NCBI RefSeq assembly: GCF_017654505.1
Contig: NC_054536.1
Location: forward strand, 36,227,970-36,291,969
Reading direction: 5' to 3'
Length of the DNA: 64,000 bases
Source of the DNA: Polyodon spathula
Lineage: Eukaryota; Chordata; Actinopteri; Acipenseriformes; Polyodontidae
In this document: in pieces, positions 12,114 to 23,835 of the stretch
Numbering within the stretch: position 1 is the first letter of the stretch
Layout: the number at the start of each line of letters is the position of its first letter
Notes under the pieces: model-generated
Databases searched by the model: none
Seen by the model: the letters and a program-made list of their open reading frames with translations, nothing else
Told to the model about the DNA's origin: nothing
Translations under genes and position numbers: made by a program

Positions 12114-12722
12114 TGTGGCAGGATAGCGTAGGTGCAGAAGCTTTTAGGTGGCAATGCAGAGACTCAGAAGCAGAGATGGCAGGTTTAAACGCCAATGTGC
12201 ATATTTATTATAATCAAAGAACAAAAAATAAAACAAAACACAAAACAAAACCTAGCTCTTTCAGGTGCACAAACTAACACTTTACACAAAGCGGTTCCTA
12301 ACTATAACTGGGGCAGATAAGCTGCTTGCCGGTATCACAAAACACATTTATTCAACAAAACACAGATTTTCATACCTTCTACACACATACAGGCCTTAGC
12401 CTGAGCACAGACAAAGAGACGTCTTTGCAGTGCCTTTAAATACCTGGCCTGATTAGCATCAGGTGAACTAAATTTCAGCTAATTGCTGGTCAGCTAGTCT
12501 AAATGCAGCCTTCCCATCCATGCTGCACAAACAAAATACGGCCCTGTCGTCATTTATAATAAATATATTTTTAAAACAACAACAACAACAACACAAAAAC
12601 GCACGGCTGCGCCGTCATATATAAACAAATATAAAACAATAAACAAATGCAAAATAACACAGGAGAGGAGGGGGAGACCCTGTTCTAAATAAACACTGTA
12701 CAGGGCTGTTCGCCCTGTTACA
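12114..12722 (-). mobile_element. Solo LTR candidate, minus strand
   Basis: Plus-strand bounds are TGTGGCAGGATAG at 12114 and GCCCTGTTACA ending at 12722. On the minus strand this is TGTAACAGGGC to CCTGCCACA, a proper TG...CA LTR with matching inverted ends. AATAAA-like signals lie near the 3' half on the minus strand. The flanking five bases (GACCG, GGCCC) agree at only three positions, so a target duplication is not supported. The solo state suggests recombination between two LTRs. Confidence 0.65.
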
Positions 12723-12933
12723 GGCCCATAATGACCTAAATATGTTTAAGTGTACACATCGTGATACATTTCAATAGAAAATGTGTGTTTATATTGTAAC
12801 AACCTCGGGAGTGCTGGAGGCCCCTTTAAGATCCTCGGAGGACCTCTGTGATGGACAGGTGGCGGGAGCACTGATTGGGCGAGAGGCAAAGGCTAACGAG
12901 AGGTTTCCGCCAACTGGATTCTCAGAAGCGAGA

Positions 12934-12954
12934 GGGGGCGGGGCAGTATATAAG
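12934..12954 (+). promoter_or_regulatory. GC box plus TATA box cluster
   Basis: GGGGGCGGGGC at 12934-12944 is an Sp1-type GC box, followed at once by TATATAAG at 12947-12954 in a GC-rich island (12795-13100). The spacing is that of a strong TATA promoter, with a start expected near 12980. No host gene is seen downstream. The block follows TGTAACAACCTCGGG at 12795, so it may be the U3 promoter of another LTR. Confidence 0.45.
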
Positions 12955-13508
12955 GGCTACAGGCTCGCTATGAGGGGGAGAAGGAGGCAACTACAATTAT
13001 AACCGCTACCAAAGTGTTTTAACCACTGTTGTGATCCCTGCTGGAGCCTCTGCTCAGGGAAGTGAGAGAGAGAGGATGAAAAACCAGTCTGGATAAAGGG
13101 AGCGACTGAAGTTAATAACACTCTAGAGTCTAATGAGCGTATATTCAAAACACTGTGCTGCTCTTTGAATTCAAGTTCAAAACACTCCCTTTCAAGACCA
13201 AAACACTAGCTACGTATGCCGAAAACACTCTTGTCTAACACAATCATATCCATAAACATTTTAATACTAATACATACATATACCATATTTTCTAATAACT
13301 GCTTAAAGTGTTAGCATTATTTACTATTTAGTTAACTAAACAGAATACAATTCTGCCTCAGGTTTGTTGTTGATGTTATGTGCAACATCACAATCCAACC
13401 ACGTGCAGAGTTTCAACACGATGGGTAGACCTGTTGGAAAAGGAGATAACAACTTTTAAGAAATATTCAGCTATGTATCAAACGGGAAATACCCAGATGC
13501 ACTTAAAA

Positions 13509-13691
13509 CAGTGGTACACAATTTAGGTCATGGTGGGCTGGTGTCCCTCCTGGTTTTTGGTCTAACCATACCCTAAATTAGTTAATTGGACCAATTAAGC
13601 TTCTAATAAGGTCCAATAAAGTATTTTAGGGTACAGTTGGAATAAAAACCCGAGGGACACCGGCCCTCCAGGACTGAAGTGTGTACCACTG
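13509..13691. mobile_element. Palindromic hAT-type MITE with 8-bp target duplication
   Basis: The ends are CAGTGGTACACA and TGTGTACCACTG. The two halves are inverted repeats of each other over about 70 bp, meeting near TTAGTTAATTGGACCAATTA. The flanks ACTTAAAA (13501-13508) and ACTTAAAG (13692-13699) are an 8-bp duplication with one mismatch. CAGTGGT-type ends and 8-bp duplications are hallmarks of hAT elements. There is no coding capacity, so it would have moved with a transposase supplied elsewhere. Confidence 0.88.
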
Positions 13692-13756
13692 ACTTAAAGG
13701 GTATATTGGAAGAAAGGCTAATTTTCAGAGACAATGCCAGTGTTTTTTCATTATAG

Positions 13757-13908
13757 ATGGCCAACTAATGTACAAACACAAGGTACACAAAAAACTACAA
13801 AGGTGAGCCACAGATTAGACTCATTCTATCAGCATGTACATTAGTATGTTACTATTTGTTATAATATTAAACATATTTTTTTGTTCATTAAAAAAAAAAT
13901 AAGTTTTT
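13757..13908. other. AT-rich gap; weak exon-like block rejected
   Basis: A 46-bp block (13757-13802) has an acceptor and a donor, but two frames are open and nothing distinguishes it from a chance exon. The rest is AT-rich. Confidence 0.3.
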
Positions 13909-14057
13909 ATTAAATAAGATAACATTCAAAACATGTTGTATAGTGAAAGCATTTGTAATCCCTTGAGAACGATTGTTGTTTTTAAAGCAAAAGAACTCAA
14001 ACCAGTATGCTTGAAACAAGGTCATCTGTAAGCCATAGATTCCAATTTACTGTACTG

Positions 14058-14066
14058 GTGTGTGTG

Positions 14067-14138
<72 letters not shown>
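14058..14138. repeat. (GT)n microsatellite
   Basis: About 40 GT dinucleotides with a single interruption (TTTG near 14081). It is likely to vary in length between individuals. Confidence 0.97.
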
Positions 14139-14139
<1 letters not shown>

Positions 14140-14450
14140 CCGTGCGTTTCTGGATGCAGTAGTTTTTTTCTTTAATGTGTATTGTTAATTTTGGTAATTT
14201 AAATTTTTTGTTTGCTTTGTACTTCAACTTTGTACTTTGATATACAGTATGTCTGAACAATTACATTTTCTATTCGTACATTGTTATGTTGGTTAATTCA
14301 ATTAGTTTTCACTGAAAAACATTTGGGAAAAAATACAAATGTAATACCTTAACTGTAAAAAGCAATGTAAATGGTTTGAACTTGACAGTGTTTTGAAAGT
14401 ATGTAGTGTGTTGTTTTGTACATAGAACCAGAGCGTTATGAATGTGACAT

Positions 14451-14533
14451 GAGTGTTTTTTTGCGTGAGTGTTTTGAGCGTACACTAAAAATTATCCTCA
14501 GAGTGCTTTTTTGCGTGAGTGTTTTGAGCGTAC
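14451..14533. repeat. Local tandem duplication, 50-bp period
   Basis: A 33-bp unit ending GCGTGAGTGTTTTGAGCGTAC is present at 14451-14483 and again at 14501-14533 with one mismatch. Confidence 0.9.
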
Positions 14534-14602
14534 TGCACCAGCATATATTGCCTGTGCACGCATTGTTGCAGTTGTGGGAGAGTGTGAACAGGATGTGAGT
14601 GG

Positions 14603-15266
14603 TGTGGTAATAAATCCAATGTCCAGACAGGATTCTCCCAAAAAATATCTGTGTTTATTTTACAAAAAACCACAAAAATAATAGACAGTCCGCTCCTCTA
14701 CCAACTATGGTATTGGGGAGAAACATGGAAGGTTTCAGTCCTGATAAAATAATAAAGCACTCCTTAACCACAATCCTCCCTGCACGAAACTGTGCTCCTT
14801 TTGTCCAGGGATCGTGGTGTGTGTTCGGTGCTGTGCTGTGCTGTGCTGTGAGGGACGTGCTCCAGGGTTTGTGCTAGCTCTGTGGCTGCAGCTCTCAATT
14901 CTTACTCCTCCTCTAGAAAAGACACAAAAACACGAGACAGACAATAACACACGCTCATTCACTCCGGCTCTCAATTCAGTGCAAGGGTCAGTACTGATGT
15001 AACTGCTTCCCCTTTGTACCCAGAAACTTCTGTCTGCAAGCAACCTGTCGTCATGGTTTCTCCACTGCAGGGCCACCCCGCAGCTGCTTGCAATAGAGTC
15101 CTTTCAGGTATGTGCAACTACACGCTCCCCCTAATATCGTCACCTTCTCTTTTCCACTTACCGTCAAAGCGGTCCATCTAGGAGGAAGCATACCACCAAC
15201 CTTACAGAATGCCCTTTCTGATCGGGAGGGAGATTTAAAGTTTGGATCCTTTCTCTCTCTGTCACA
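14603..15266 (-). mobile_element. LTR candidate, minus strand
   Basis: The plus-strand bounds are TGTGGTAATAAATCC and CTCTCTGTCACA, so on the minus strand it runs TGTGACAGAGAG to TTACCACA. A minus-strand AATAAA (TTTATT near 14653) lies close to the 3' end, as expected for an LTR R region. It is GC-richer than the flanks and includes a CTGTG pentamer run (about 14830-14850). The flanking bases do not form a clear target duplication. Open frames inside are probably incidental. Confidence 0.45.
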
Positions 15267-15389
15267 GAGAGTAAGCATAGAGGAATAACTAGTAACTAAG
15301 AAAATGATGAAAAATATTTAAAAAGTGAACAAAAACGTAATCTGTCAAAGACAACTTCTGTGTCAATCTCCTGTCTTTTGCAATGGTTT

Positions 15390-15450
15390 CACAAATGGGG
15401 GCCCACAAATCTGTTTGGCGCCAAGCCCACAAAAGGTTAATCCGGCCCTG
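15390..15450. mobile_element. DNA-transposon end fragment (hAT-like)
   Basis: It ends GGTTAATCCGGCCCTG. Read inward this is CAGGGCCGGATTAACC, an end motif common to several vertebrate non-autonomous hAT families. Preceding GGGGGCCCAC and GGCGCC words fit. The other end was not found. Confidence 0.35.
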
Positions 15451-15474
15451 ATATATAGCTCATAACCTATTCTA

Positions 15475-15835
15475 TCACATTAAGCATACACAATTACAAA
15501 GCTTTACAAATCATTAAATTAATGCAATTCAGTAAAACTTTAACAATACAAAAAACAATGCACCTACAATTAAGGTAATAAAACTTTGTAATTAAACGTA
15601 CTATATACCAAACTTTGAAAATCATCAAAGAATACAATTCAGGATAACGTTGACAATGCACAATGCACCTAACGTTGACAAAAACAATGCACCTACAATT
15701 AAGGTAATAAAACTTTGTAATTTAGCATACTATATACCAAACTTTGAAAATCATCAAAGAATACAATTCAGGATAACGTTGACACATTACATAACTTTAG
15801 GAATCATTAAACATCCAAAATTTTGTAAAATGTTT
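15475..15835. repeat. 129-bp-period tandem repeat
   Basis: Two near-identical copies share CAATGCACCTACAATTAAGG, at 15556 and 15685, a period of 129 bp, and both continue through ACTATATACCAAACTTTGAA and GGATAACGTTGACA. Diverged partial copies flank them (AAATCATTAAATTAATGC near 15510, and CTTTAGGAATCATTAAACAT near 15795). This is a short minisatellite array. Confidence 0.88.
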
Positions 15836-18420
15836 CTAAAAAAAACAACCCATCTCTTTCGAATTACTCATCTGGTTCTTATACGTCTCTAGTCCATCCT
15901 AGCCCCTCCCTTGGCACAAACCATTTGACAAGTAATCCAAAAAACAGAGACATTAGACCAATATTTATACCAAATACATACTCTTAACAATATATATGGG
16001 TATATAGATATAAATAAGAACACAACATTTCTACCTTCAAAATAAATATTGAAAACTGTGTTCACTTAACATTACAGTGACTGAAGCAGTGCTACCCTAT
16101 CTGTTTCAATGGGCACACCCCTGCTATATTAACTATATGAGAAAGTGCACATGCTTGCATAGCTGTGCATGTCAAGGAAATTTATGGTTAAATTCATTTT
16201 AATATAAGCATTTCCCAGATATTTAGTTCAGACTATTGTCTTTGTGACATGCTGTGGTGATTGGGTTGTTAACACAGATTCCAAAACATTCTTAACCGGA
16301 TCTACTTCAAAGCTTGTTGATTAGACCAAGGCACAGGCCAAACGTAATGTTAACTTTGAAGCTCGCTTTCCAAAATGCTATCTGAGTGTCTGGTCTAAGG
16401 TGTCACAAAACTTACCAAACCAATCTATAGTGACTATGCAGTTGTACCATTATTGTGTTAAAAGTCAGTTAAAATGCTTTAAGAATAATTTTTAATTACA
16501 TAACTTGTAGACACAAGTTTAATAGTTATTTTAAGTAAGTTTCCCAATAAATCTGGTGTTTATTGTGTTTTAAATGAATATTATAAACTAATAATTTTGA
16601 TTGTACTTTGATTGCATTATGATGTGTTTTATATGCTTGTAATCGTAATTTTGTATAGAGAATGAAACTGAAATTCGTATGCTTCTCTAATGAATGTAAC
16701 TAAAGTTATATTGAATAGGGGGTTTAAACAATAAATGTAAAATCCTTTGATAATGAAATAGGTGGATGCATTCCATTTCTAACACACCCTTTTTGTGTGA
16801 CACGCAACTGTCTATCAAATACTGTGAACCAATGGAAGAACCGACAAGGACTTGTTTACAGTACAAGGGAACGCCTATACATTGTTTTATTTAAACTCAA
16901 AATAATGAATTTCGCTCTCTCTGGATATGCTATTGCCTCTGGATTCGCTCTTGCTCGCTGGATTCGCTCTTTCTTCAAAACATCTCATCGCTCTCAACTC
17001 ATCAAATGCCAAAGTTCTTCAACAGACGCAATGATGTAATCTTCAAAGTTGTATCAGAGAAGATGGGTGGAACGACGAAAGCTTTTGCCTACAGAATTCA
17101 CAGAATTCACTGCACTGCTGCACAACTGACTTCTACAGAGAGGACGACTATGTTAAGAAGACTTTGTTTTAAACATCGCACCAACAGAATAAGTATCAAA
17201 CTGATATTGTGTGTTTACACGTAACTGAACTGAAGCCATGCTATTGATATCGTCACAGTACGTAATGTGCGTCTATTCAACTAGATGCTGGAACATTGTA
17301 CATGCGTACTTAGCCACTTGGAAGCTGGTGCATGTATACGTAATCAATTACTGAATCGAACAATGCGTGATGAACTATAAAGACTGCTTCACTAATGCAG
17401 AACTCTATGACCAGAGAGCACATCAAGTATTCAAATTATGAACATTTAACAATGCATTACTTTTCCTTGAATGTTTTATTTTGTTTCTTCTTTATACATA
17501 TGTTTTTAGCTATGAAGCCTAACCTTTATTCTTCTTCCTTTGAGAATATGAATAAATGTAATACAGTAATTTGGATTGTTAGGTGTCTTTTTGTCTTATA
17601 ACAAATACACATTTATGATTTATTTTGAAATCTAATCTCTCTTCATGAATCTAGGGATAGTAATGCCAGAATAGCTAGTTTTTATTGAGGTATTGTGTTT
17701 ATTATGGTTAATAATTACATACTGAGCTATAATGGGCATTTTCTTTAATGGTAATTGGCGAGGACACAGTTTTGACATAAATCCTAGATATACAACTTAA
17801 ATATGCATGGCACACAGACTGGCCACTGAGGTCACCATTATCACCCAAACCAAAACTACAACTGACTTGTGGCAAAGTGATTTGCAGTGTGCAGGTGTAG
17901 AGGTGATGCAGTGCACAGCGATAACAAGACAGCACAGTAGAGTCCTGCGGGGTCCAATTTTTACAACCAGCTCCCGAACTGAAAAACCGACCCAAACCGA
18001 CCTTTATTTCACATACCTTACAATAAATATCTACCTTTATTCATAAAACCACCCTGAACACCAGGTTCCAAAGTTCCATTTGGGATGAAAATGATGCACG
18101 TTATAAAACTAAGAGTGTAAAACATAATACCACTGAAAAAACCTACCCAACCGACCTTATTGATCAAACACTGTTAGAAGCAAATTTCAAATCTTTTACA
18201 CATTACAAGATTAATCACAGTTGTAATTAAACTTAGTTACTAAAATTTTAACTAAACATAGTTACAATGTACATTTTCCTGTAGGTTCCTTCTGGCTTTA
18301 ACAAAGGTGGGAGGTTACATTGTAATAATGAATCTTGTAACATTGTGTTAAACAGTTGAATTGAGTTCAAATTATGGTACCTAGTTATACATTTGGGCTT
18401 TTACTCTAGCCAAAACTTAT
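15836..18420. other. AT-rich sequence, no firm gene
   Basis: Open frames at 16797-17039 and 17006-17224 cross a slightly GC-richer patch with a repeated CTGGATTCGCTCT word, but no motif supports a protein. The part at about 17935-18010 (CTGCGGGGTCC, ACCGACCCAAACCGACC) resembles a DNA-transposon end. Nothing else is assignable. Confidence 0.4.
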
Positions 18421-18450
18421 CCCCCCCCCCCCCACACACACACATACACA
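18421..18450. repeat. Poly(C) followed by short (CA)n
   Basis: 13 C residues at 18421-18433 are followed by an imperfect CA run. Confidence 0.9.
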
Positions 18451-18629
18451 CAGCGCTTTTTAACTGTTTCTACAGTATGTGTATTTTATCTAATTATGCG
18501 AGAGCGGGGGAGGAAGAGACAGCACGGTTATCGACTTAAGAACGGAAACGGATATGAGAATGGAGAGTACTTCACAAAACACTAGTTCAAGATCTGTAGT
18601 TAGCAAAGACATGGAACAAGGGCCTTGCA

Positions 18630-21175
18630 TTGATCAGTATTTCTTATGAAGTCAGTCAAGTCAGTCGAATGAAATCCAGTGACATGAAGCAAACTACAGT
18701 TCACAGGATATCAGCACCCGTCATAGACGTGAGGAGGACTTGCATGGTTACAGCTAGTGATGAACCTAATGATCCTGGTGAGACAAACCAGCATAAGAGA
18801 GGAAAGAACCTCAACAGGCACAAGCCTGGAGTTAAATGGCCAAGAGTTTTTGAGAAAATTGCATGGGACATGATAAACACTGATCTCTGTTTAGCATTGG
18901 AAAAGTTAAGTGGAACAGTTGAAAAGAAGCTGGATAAATTTGGGGATACCATCAATTTGGGGATACACATATGAAAGAAAGAGGTTTGTAGTTGAAAAAA
19001 GGAAGTTAGTTACTTAGTTAGAGAAAGGAGACAGCTGAGGAAGCAATGGAGAAGAGCAGAACAAAGTCAGAAGGAGGGACTCAATCGGTTACAAAGGGTC
19101 ATAAAAGATAAGCTTGCAACATTGAGCAGAGTGCCTACAGAAACGCTACAAAAAGTAGGAGCATGCAAGAACTAAATTTTATAAAGACCCATTCAAATTT
19201 GTGAAGTTATTCGCCAGTGAGAAAAATGGCAAACTAAAAGCATCTAAGTTTAAGCTGTTGAACTATTTGGTGGAAACACATACAAATTTGAAAATGCAGG
19301 AGCCTATGACAATTCCTTATGACATCCCGCCTATCAATCCACCAGAATACCAAATGGAGAACTGTGCAGCTAAGGGAAAAAAAGTAGAGCAAGCTGTGAA
19401 AAAAGCAAGGGTGTCATAATCTTCAAGGCCTAATGGAGTTCCGTGCAAAGTATGCAAGAGTGCTTACGGAGTTCTATGAATCCTGTGGAAATTGATGAAA
19501 GTGGCACGGGAAAAACAGGCTATACCAAGAGCATGGCACTGAGCAGGTGGAGTCTTTATACCAAAAGATAAAGATCCTACAAGCATCAATCAATTTCGCC
19601 CTATTTCCCTATTAAACTTAGAATGCAAGATTTTCTTCAGCATTATTGCTCAGAGATTGTCAACTTACCTATTGAAGAACTGCTTCATTGACACTTCAGT
19701 ACAAAAAAATGGGCATTCCAGGTTTCCCAGGATGCTTAGAACACATCAGCATGATCTGGCAACAAATTCAATCAGCTAAAAAGGAGAGGAAGGAGCTCCA
19801 TGTGACATTCTTGGATTTGGCTAATTCATATGGTTCAGTGCCACATGAACTTCTTTGGGCAGCATTTCATTTTTTCTGTGTACTGATGACAATAACAAAT
19901 TTTGTGAAAGCCTACTTTGGATTTGCAATTTAGTTTTTCAACTTCAGAATTCAGCACTACATGGCAATGCCTAGAGGTTGGAATAATGGCAGGATGTACC
20001 ATTTCTCCACTGGCTTTTACCATTGCAATGGAAGTAATTATTAGGGCATCAAAATGGGTAGTGGGAGGAGAGCGCTTGGCTTCTGGAATGCGATTACCAC
20101 CAATTCAAGCATACATGTATGACATGACAACCATAACTACAACAGTAGCCTGCACTAATTGGTTATTGGGTAAATTAACCAATAACACAAAATGGGCACG
20201 AATGCAATTCAAGCCCACTAAATCAAGGAGCATCTCTATAGTTAAAGGTAAAGCAGTAAATTAAAGTTTCTACATTAATGGGGAGGCAATACCAACAGTG
20301 TCTGAGAAGTCACTGAAAAGTCTTGGGAGATGGTACAAGAGGGATCTAAAGGACACAGTTTGTGTGGGAGCAGTTAGACAACAATCAGTGAAAGGGTTGA
20401 AGAGCATATACAGCAGTGCTTTACCAGTCAAACAAAAACTCTGGTGCTTCCAGTTTGGTCTACTTCAGGGGCTGCTGTGGCCACTGATTGTGTACGAGGC
20501 TTCTTTGACAACAGTAGAGAAGGTGGAAGCTTTAATCAGTTCATACGTCAGGAAGTGGTTGGGAGTTCCATGCTGCCTCAGCAGAGTGGGACTTTATGGT
20601 AAAGGAATAATGCAGATACCAGTTTAAGTGCACCAAGATCCTGCTGGAACTGACCTTACTAGAGTCATGCAACAAATGAATAAGGGATACAGCACCTGTG
20701 TTGAAAACTGGAAGAAGTGGGTGGCAAAGAAAACCGTGGAAGATGCAAGAGGCTGCCCTTCGAATCAATGATATCATGGGGGAAGTTCAGCATGGAAGAG
20801 GGGGGCTTGGTCTCAGTTCAGCTCCTCTTACATGGCACAAGGCAGCCGCAGCTCATCGGAGGAAGCTGGTAGCCAACGAAGTGCAAAAGCGGGAGGAGAG
20901 GATGAGGTGCTTAAATACGGTTTCCCAGGCCAAGCAGGGAGAATGGATGAGAGAGTGTGGAACAACGCAATGGTCAATGGAACAGAGCAGGATCAGTGTC
21001 CTCATCAGGTCAACATATGACGTTCTCCCATCAACACAGAACCTAAACCTCTGGGTAGGAGAGGATCCCTCATGTCTTTTGTGTTCATCACCTGCAACAT
21101 TATGGCACATTTTGACATGATGTAAGATGGGTCTTAGCCAAGGATGGTTTACTTTGCGCCATGACCAGGTGTTGT
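18630..21175 (+). pseudogene. Degraded non-LTR retrotransposon (reverse transcriptase)
   Basis: Collinear fragments in shifting frames form one retrotransposon polyprotein. An upstream segment (18804-18974) precedes the RT domain. RPISLLN and the next IIAQRLSTYLL (about 19590-19680) are RT motifs 1-2. FLDLANSYGSVPHELL (19809-19856) is motif A. CTISPLAFTIAMEV (19996-20037) is motif B. Then AYMYDMTT (about 20109-20132) stands where a Y-x-D-D catalytic box belongs, so the first aspartate is replaced by tyrosine. KPTKSRSISIVKG (thumb) follows. The C-terminus (20698-21120) has CLLCSSPATLWH, a CX2CX7H zinc knuckle whose last Cys lies just after an in-frame TGA. Many stops and shifts show it is dead. 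The clade is not determined. Confidence 0.88.
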
Positions 21176-21263
21176 GATGTTTGGCCTTAGCATTGGAAGA
21201 CAAGTGTAACATGACCAATAAGTTGCCACTAGTTCCATCAAAACATTACGCACAAAAAACAAC

Positions 21264-21415
21264 ATTAACATGTATTTATACTAAAGTAATACAAAAATGA
21301 CTACAAAAGATTTAGAAGTGTATAATTACAGTATAATCGTAAATCTCTAAAAACTACTCACTTCTAAATCTTTTGTAGTCATTTTTGTATTACTTTAGTA
21401 TAAATACATGTTAAT
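21264..21415. repeat. Perfect 57-bp inverted repeat with 38-bp spacer
   Basis: The left arm (21264-21320) and the right arm (21359-21415) are exact reverse complements over 57 bases, with no mismatch. The spacer (21321-21358) is TATAATTACAG... . The arms begin ATTAACATGTATTTATAC. It would fold as a long hairpin in DNA or RNA. No target duplication is obvious. A young foldback element, a template-switch duplication, or an assembly artefact could each explain it. Confidence 0.95.
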
Positions 21416-21610
21416 TTGGATTCATATGTTGTTTTTTTCTGACTTTATGTGAACGAGAAGACACAAATTCGCCCGTTTTCCCATTGGATACTAGTGATAT
21501 TTTGAAATTTACCTGTCTGGTCACAAAAGCAAAGTTTGTGGGGAATAATAGCCATTTTCTATACTTTTGAGGCATAAGCAATTAGGAAATAACACTTACT
21601 ACCCAGGAAC

Positions 21611-21860
21611 AAAAAAAAAAAAAAAAATTGTTACACTGTGTAATAAGTGTGGATTCCAGCTCTGGCCTAGTGGTCTAGAACCTTAGGAATGCTGCCCGAA
21701 GTTTGAGCTGAGCTGTAACTGAAAAACCTCCACCGACAGGAAACAAAGTTTACCCATGACCTGAATCCACTGTATTCATGCCACAGCAATAATTTCCAGG
21801 TCACTTCAGAGGATTTATTGCCTTGTAGTACATCATAAATCAACCAGCACAGCTGCATGC
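21611..21860 (+). mobile_element. Possible tRNA-derived SINE fragment
   Basis: After an A-run (about 21611-21627) comes TGGCCTAGTGG at about 21664, a perfect match to the RNA polymerase III A box TGGCNNAGTGG. A weak B-box-like AGTTTGAGCT lies about 35 bases downstream. That arrangement fits a tRNA-derived SINE head. The B box is poor, no tail or second copy was seen in the window, and the call is tentative. Confidence 0.25.
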
Positions 21861-21899
21861 CAGCAGGTACAAGTGTATCAGTTCTGTTTGTAAAACAGC

Positions 21900-23553
21900 A
21901 TTAAATGATTTAACCTTCCATACAAGAGTAACAAGCCATCAATTATGTTTAGTCAAAATACAGTTAAAGAGTTAACTGAGATTAATTGAGTGACATGTTC
22001 AACAAATATGGAAGTGGTTTCTGTTTGTACAGAGGTTTTTATGCATTTTACTGGCATCAGCAGGTATCCAAAATTCTATTCATTCACCATGAAGCAAAAC
22101 TTTAAACACACCAACATTATTGATCTATTCTGTGGTACAAAATTAAATAAGGTTGGTGCCAAGGCTATTATAACTCACAAGTCTTACAATATTTCTTCTC
22201 AAACCCACATTTTAATGACGAAGGGACAACTGTATATGAATGTTTTTTAACCTACATGCTGGCCCAGTAAAATATATAAACATTGTTTATTCTGGTTTTT
22301 ATCATTGGACCAAGTGGACCTCTTTTTGTTACCATATTTATGTTTAAAAATTGATTTTGTAAAAGAATAATTATAATAAAACAGAATTCTGTGCCTCAGT
22401 GTACACTGTACCTACATCACAGGCATTGTTTCTGCAAATTGACAGCAATATTTGTTTAATTCGGTCTTAAGTATTAAATGATGGTTGTCTATAAATGTTA
22501 ACAGCATCAACGGTAACAGTCTATTTGTGTTGAATCAAGTTGAGAAAAAAATGTAATAGCAGGTTGACGGCAAGCTGTTGGGCAACAGAAAGATAACTGG
22601 TTTGCTAAATCAATGAAATGCCTTGGAAAAAAGCAAGTTTCTGACGCTGAAAGTAGTTACTTGATATCTGAGTGAAGAACTGAAGACTGCAATGCAGACA
22701 ATTAGCAAATGATCTTGGAAAAGGCTCTGAAATGGAAGAGTCAAAATAGTGTTAAAAGGAATAAAAATACAAAATAAAAATAGTGTTTAAGCTGCAACCG
22801 TTCTTTTCCAAGTTGCTATGGTAACACATTCCAACCAGGATTTCACTCCCTGGAGCTCTTTTCAGCTTCTGCTGAATATAATGCTGACCATTATCCGTAA
22901 AAAAAAAAAAAAAGCAAATTATGTTGGTCATAAAGCAGGGCCTTTTTAATTTTTGCTCTGTTTAACTAAAGGCAAATCACTTATGTGAGAGATACTCCTT
23001 CAAAATAATATATCTAAAATGATATCAAATGACAATTAATACGACCATGTGGGTTAAATACATTACGCATTTCAAAAACATTACTTTATTGTTTATCTAA
23101 CGGTAATAATCATTTAGATAAAAAAAGAGCACAATCCCCAATGACTTGTGAGCAGCAGGACCTTCTAAAAAATGTAAACTACAGCTCATGATCACACAAT
23201 ACAGATTCTGACATGCTTTAAAAAAGCCACAGATTAGACATCTTGGTTACAACTTTCTGTTACATAAAGATTTGTCATCAACTTTGACTCTACAAAGTTG
23301 TCTGGCTGTATTCCAAGACATCTGTATGTAGGCCAACCCTAAAGTTGTGACAAACGGCCTAAATCTTTTGAAATATAATCCTTTATGAGTTGAAAGCAAA
23401 ATTTAGAATACAAAATTAAGGTGGAATTCTGCTAAAGAAAATTGAGTCGCTTGTTGTTTGTCCTTGCTAGTTTATGTCTAGGGAGGATGTATACAGTTGC
23501 GTTCTTTTTAATCGCCAGACATCACTGATGCATCTGCCTTTGAATTTGTTTAG
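21900..23553. other. AT-rich sequence, no gene seen
   Basis: Ordinary AT-rich sequence. One plus-strand open frame (21990-22250) has no motif. Confidence 0.5.
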
Positions 23554-23692
23554 GTGATGTACAGAACCTGATACTTTATCAAAGCTACCAGCATGAGCAG
23601 CCATTTGCTCGATATTGGCTATGGTCCCATAACTTAAAAAGTGCCTACGTGCGGATTGCTTGTGGCATTCGTGTAAATTTGGCAGTCATCAG
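23554..23692 (+). CDS. Candidate internal exon (unidentified)
   Basis: The 139-bp block follows an acceptor (CTTTGAATTTGTTTAG) and ends at the donor ATCAG/GTCAGT. Only one frame is open across it; the upstream TAG of the acceptor is in frame, as expected at an intron boundary. Part of the product reads YWLWSHNLKSAYVRIACGIR. It enters in phase 1 and leaves in phase 2, which fits both 34482-34558 and 32554-32723 downstream. It has no ATG, so it could only be internal. I do not recognise the family. Confidence 0.22.
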
Positions 23693-23835
23693 GTCAGTGC
23701 AAGATACAAGACTTTCAATACTGTACAGCAGGTCTAGCCTGAAGAAATTTAAACATTGTCTTTAACAACTGCTTTGCAAATACAAGTCATGATAATTAAG
23801 GCATGATACTCTTTATTGTTCATGTAATGGTAATC

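Noticed and set aside
12795..13290. Full LTR starting TGTAACAACCTCGGG
   Set aside because: The promoter part is convincing, but I could not find a matching CA end, poly(A) signal or target duplication, so only the promoter is annotated.
13757..13802. 46-bp exon-like block with acceptor and donor
   Set aside because: Two frames are open, it is very short, and its phase does not fit the next candidate directly.
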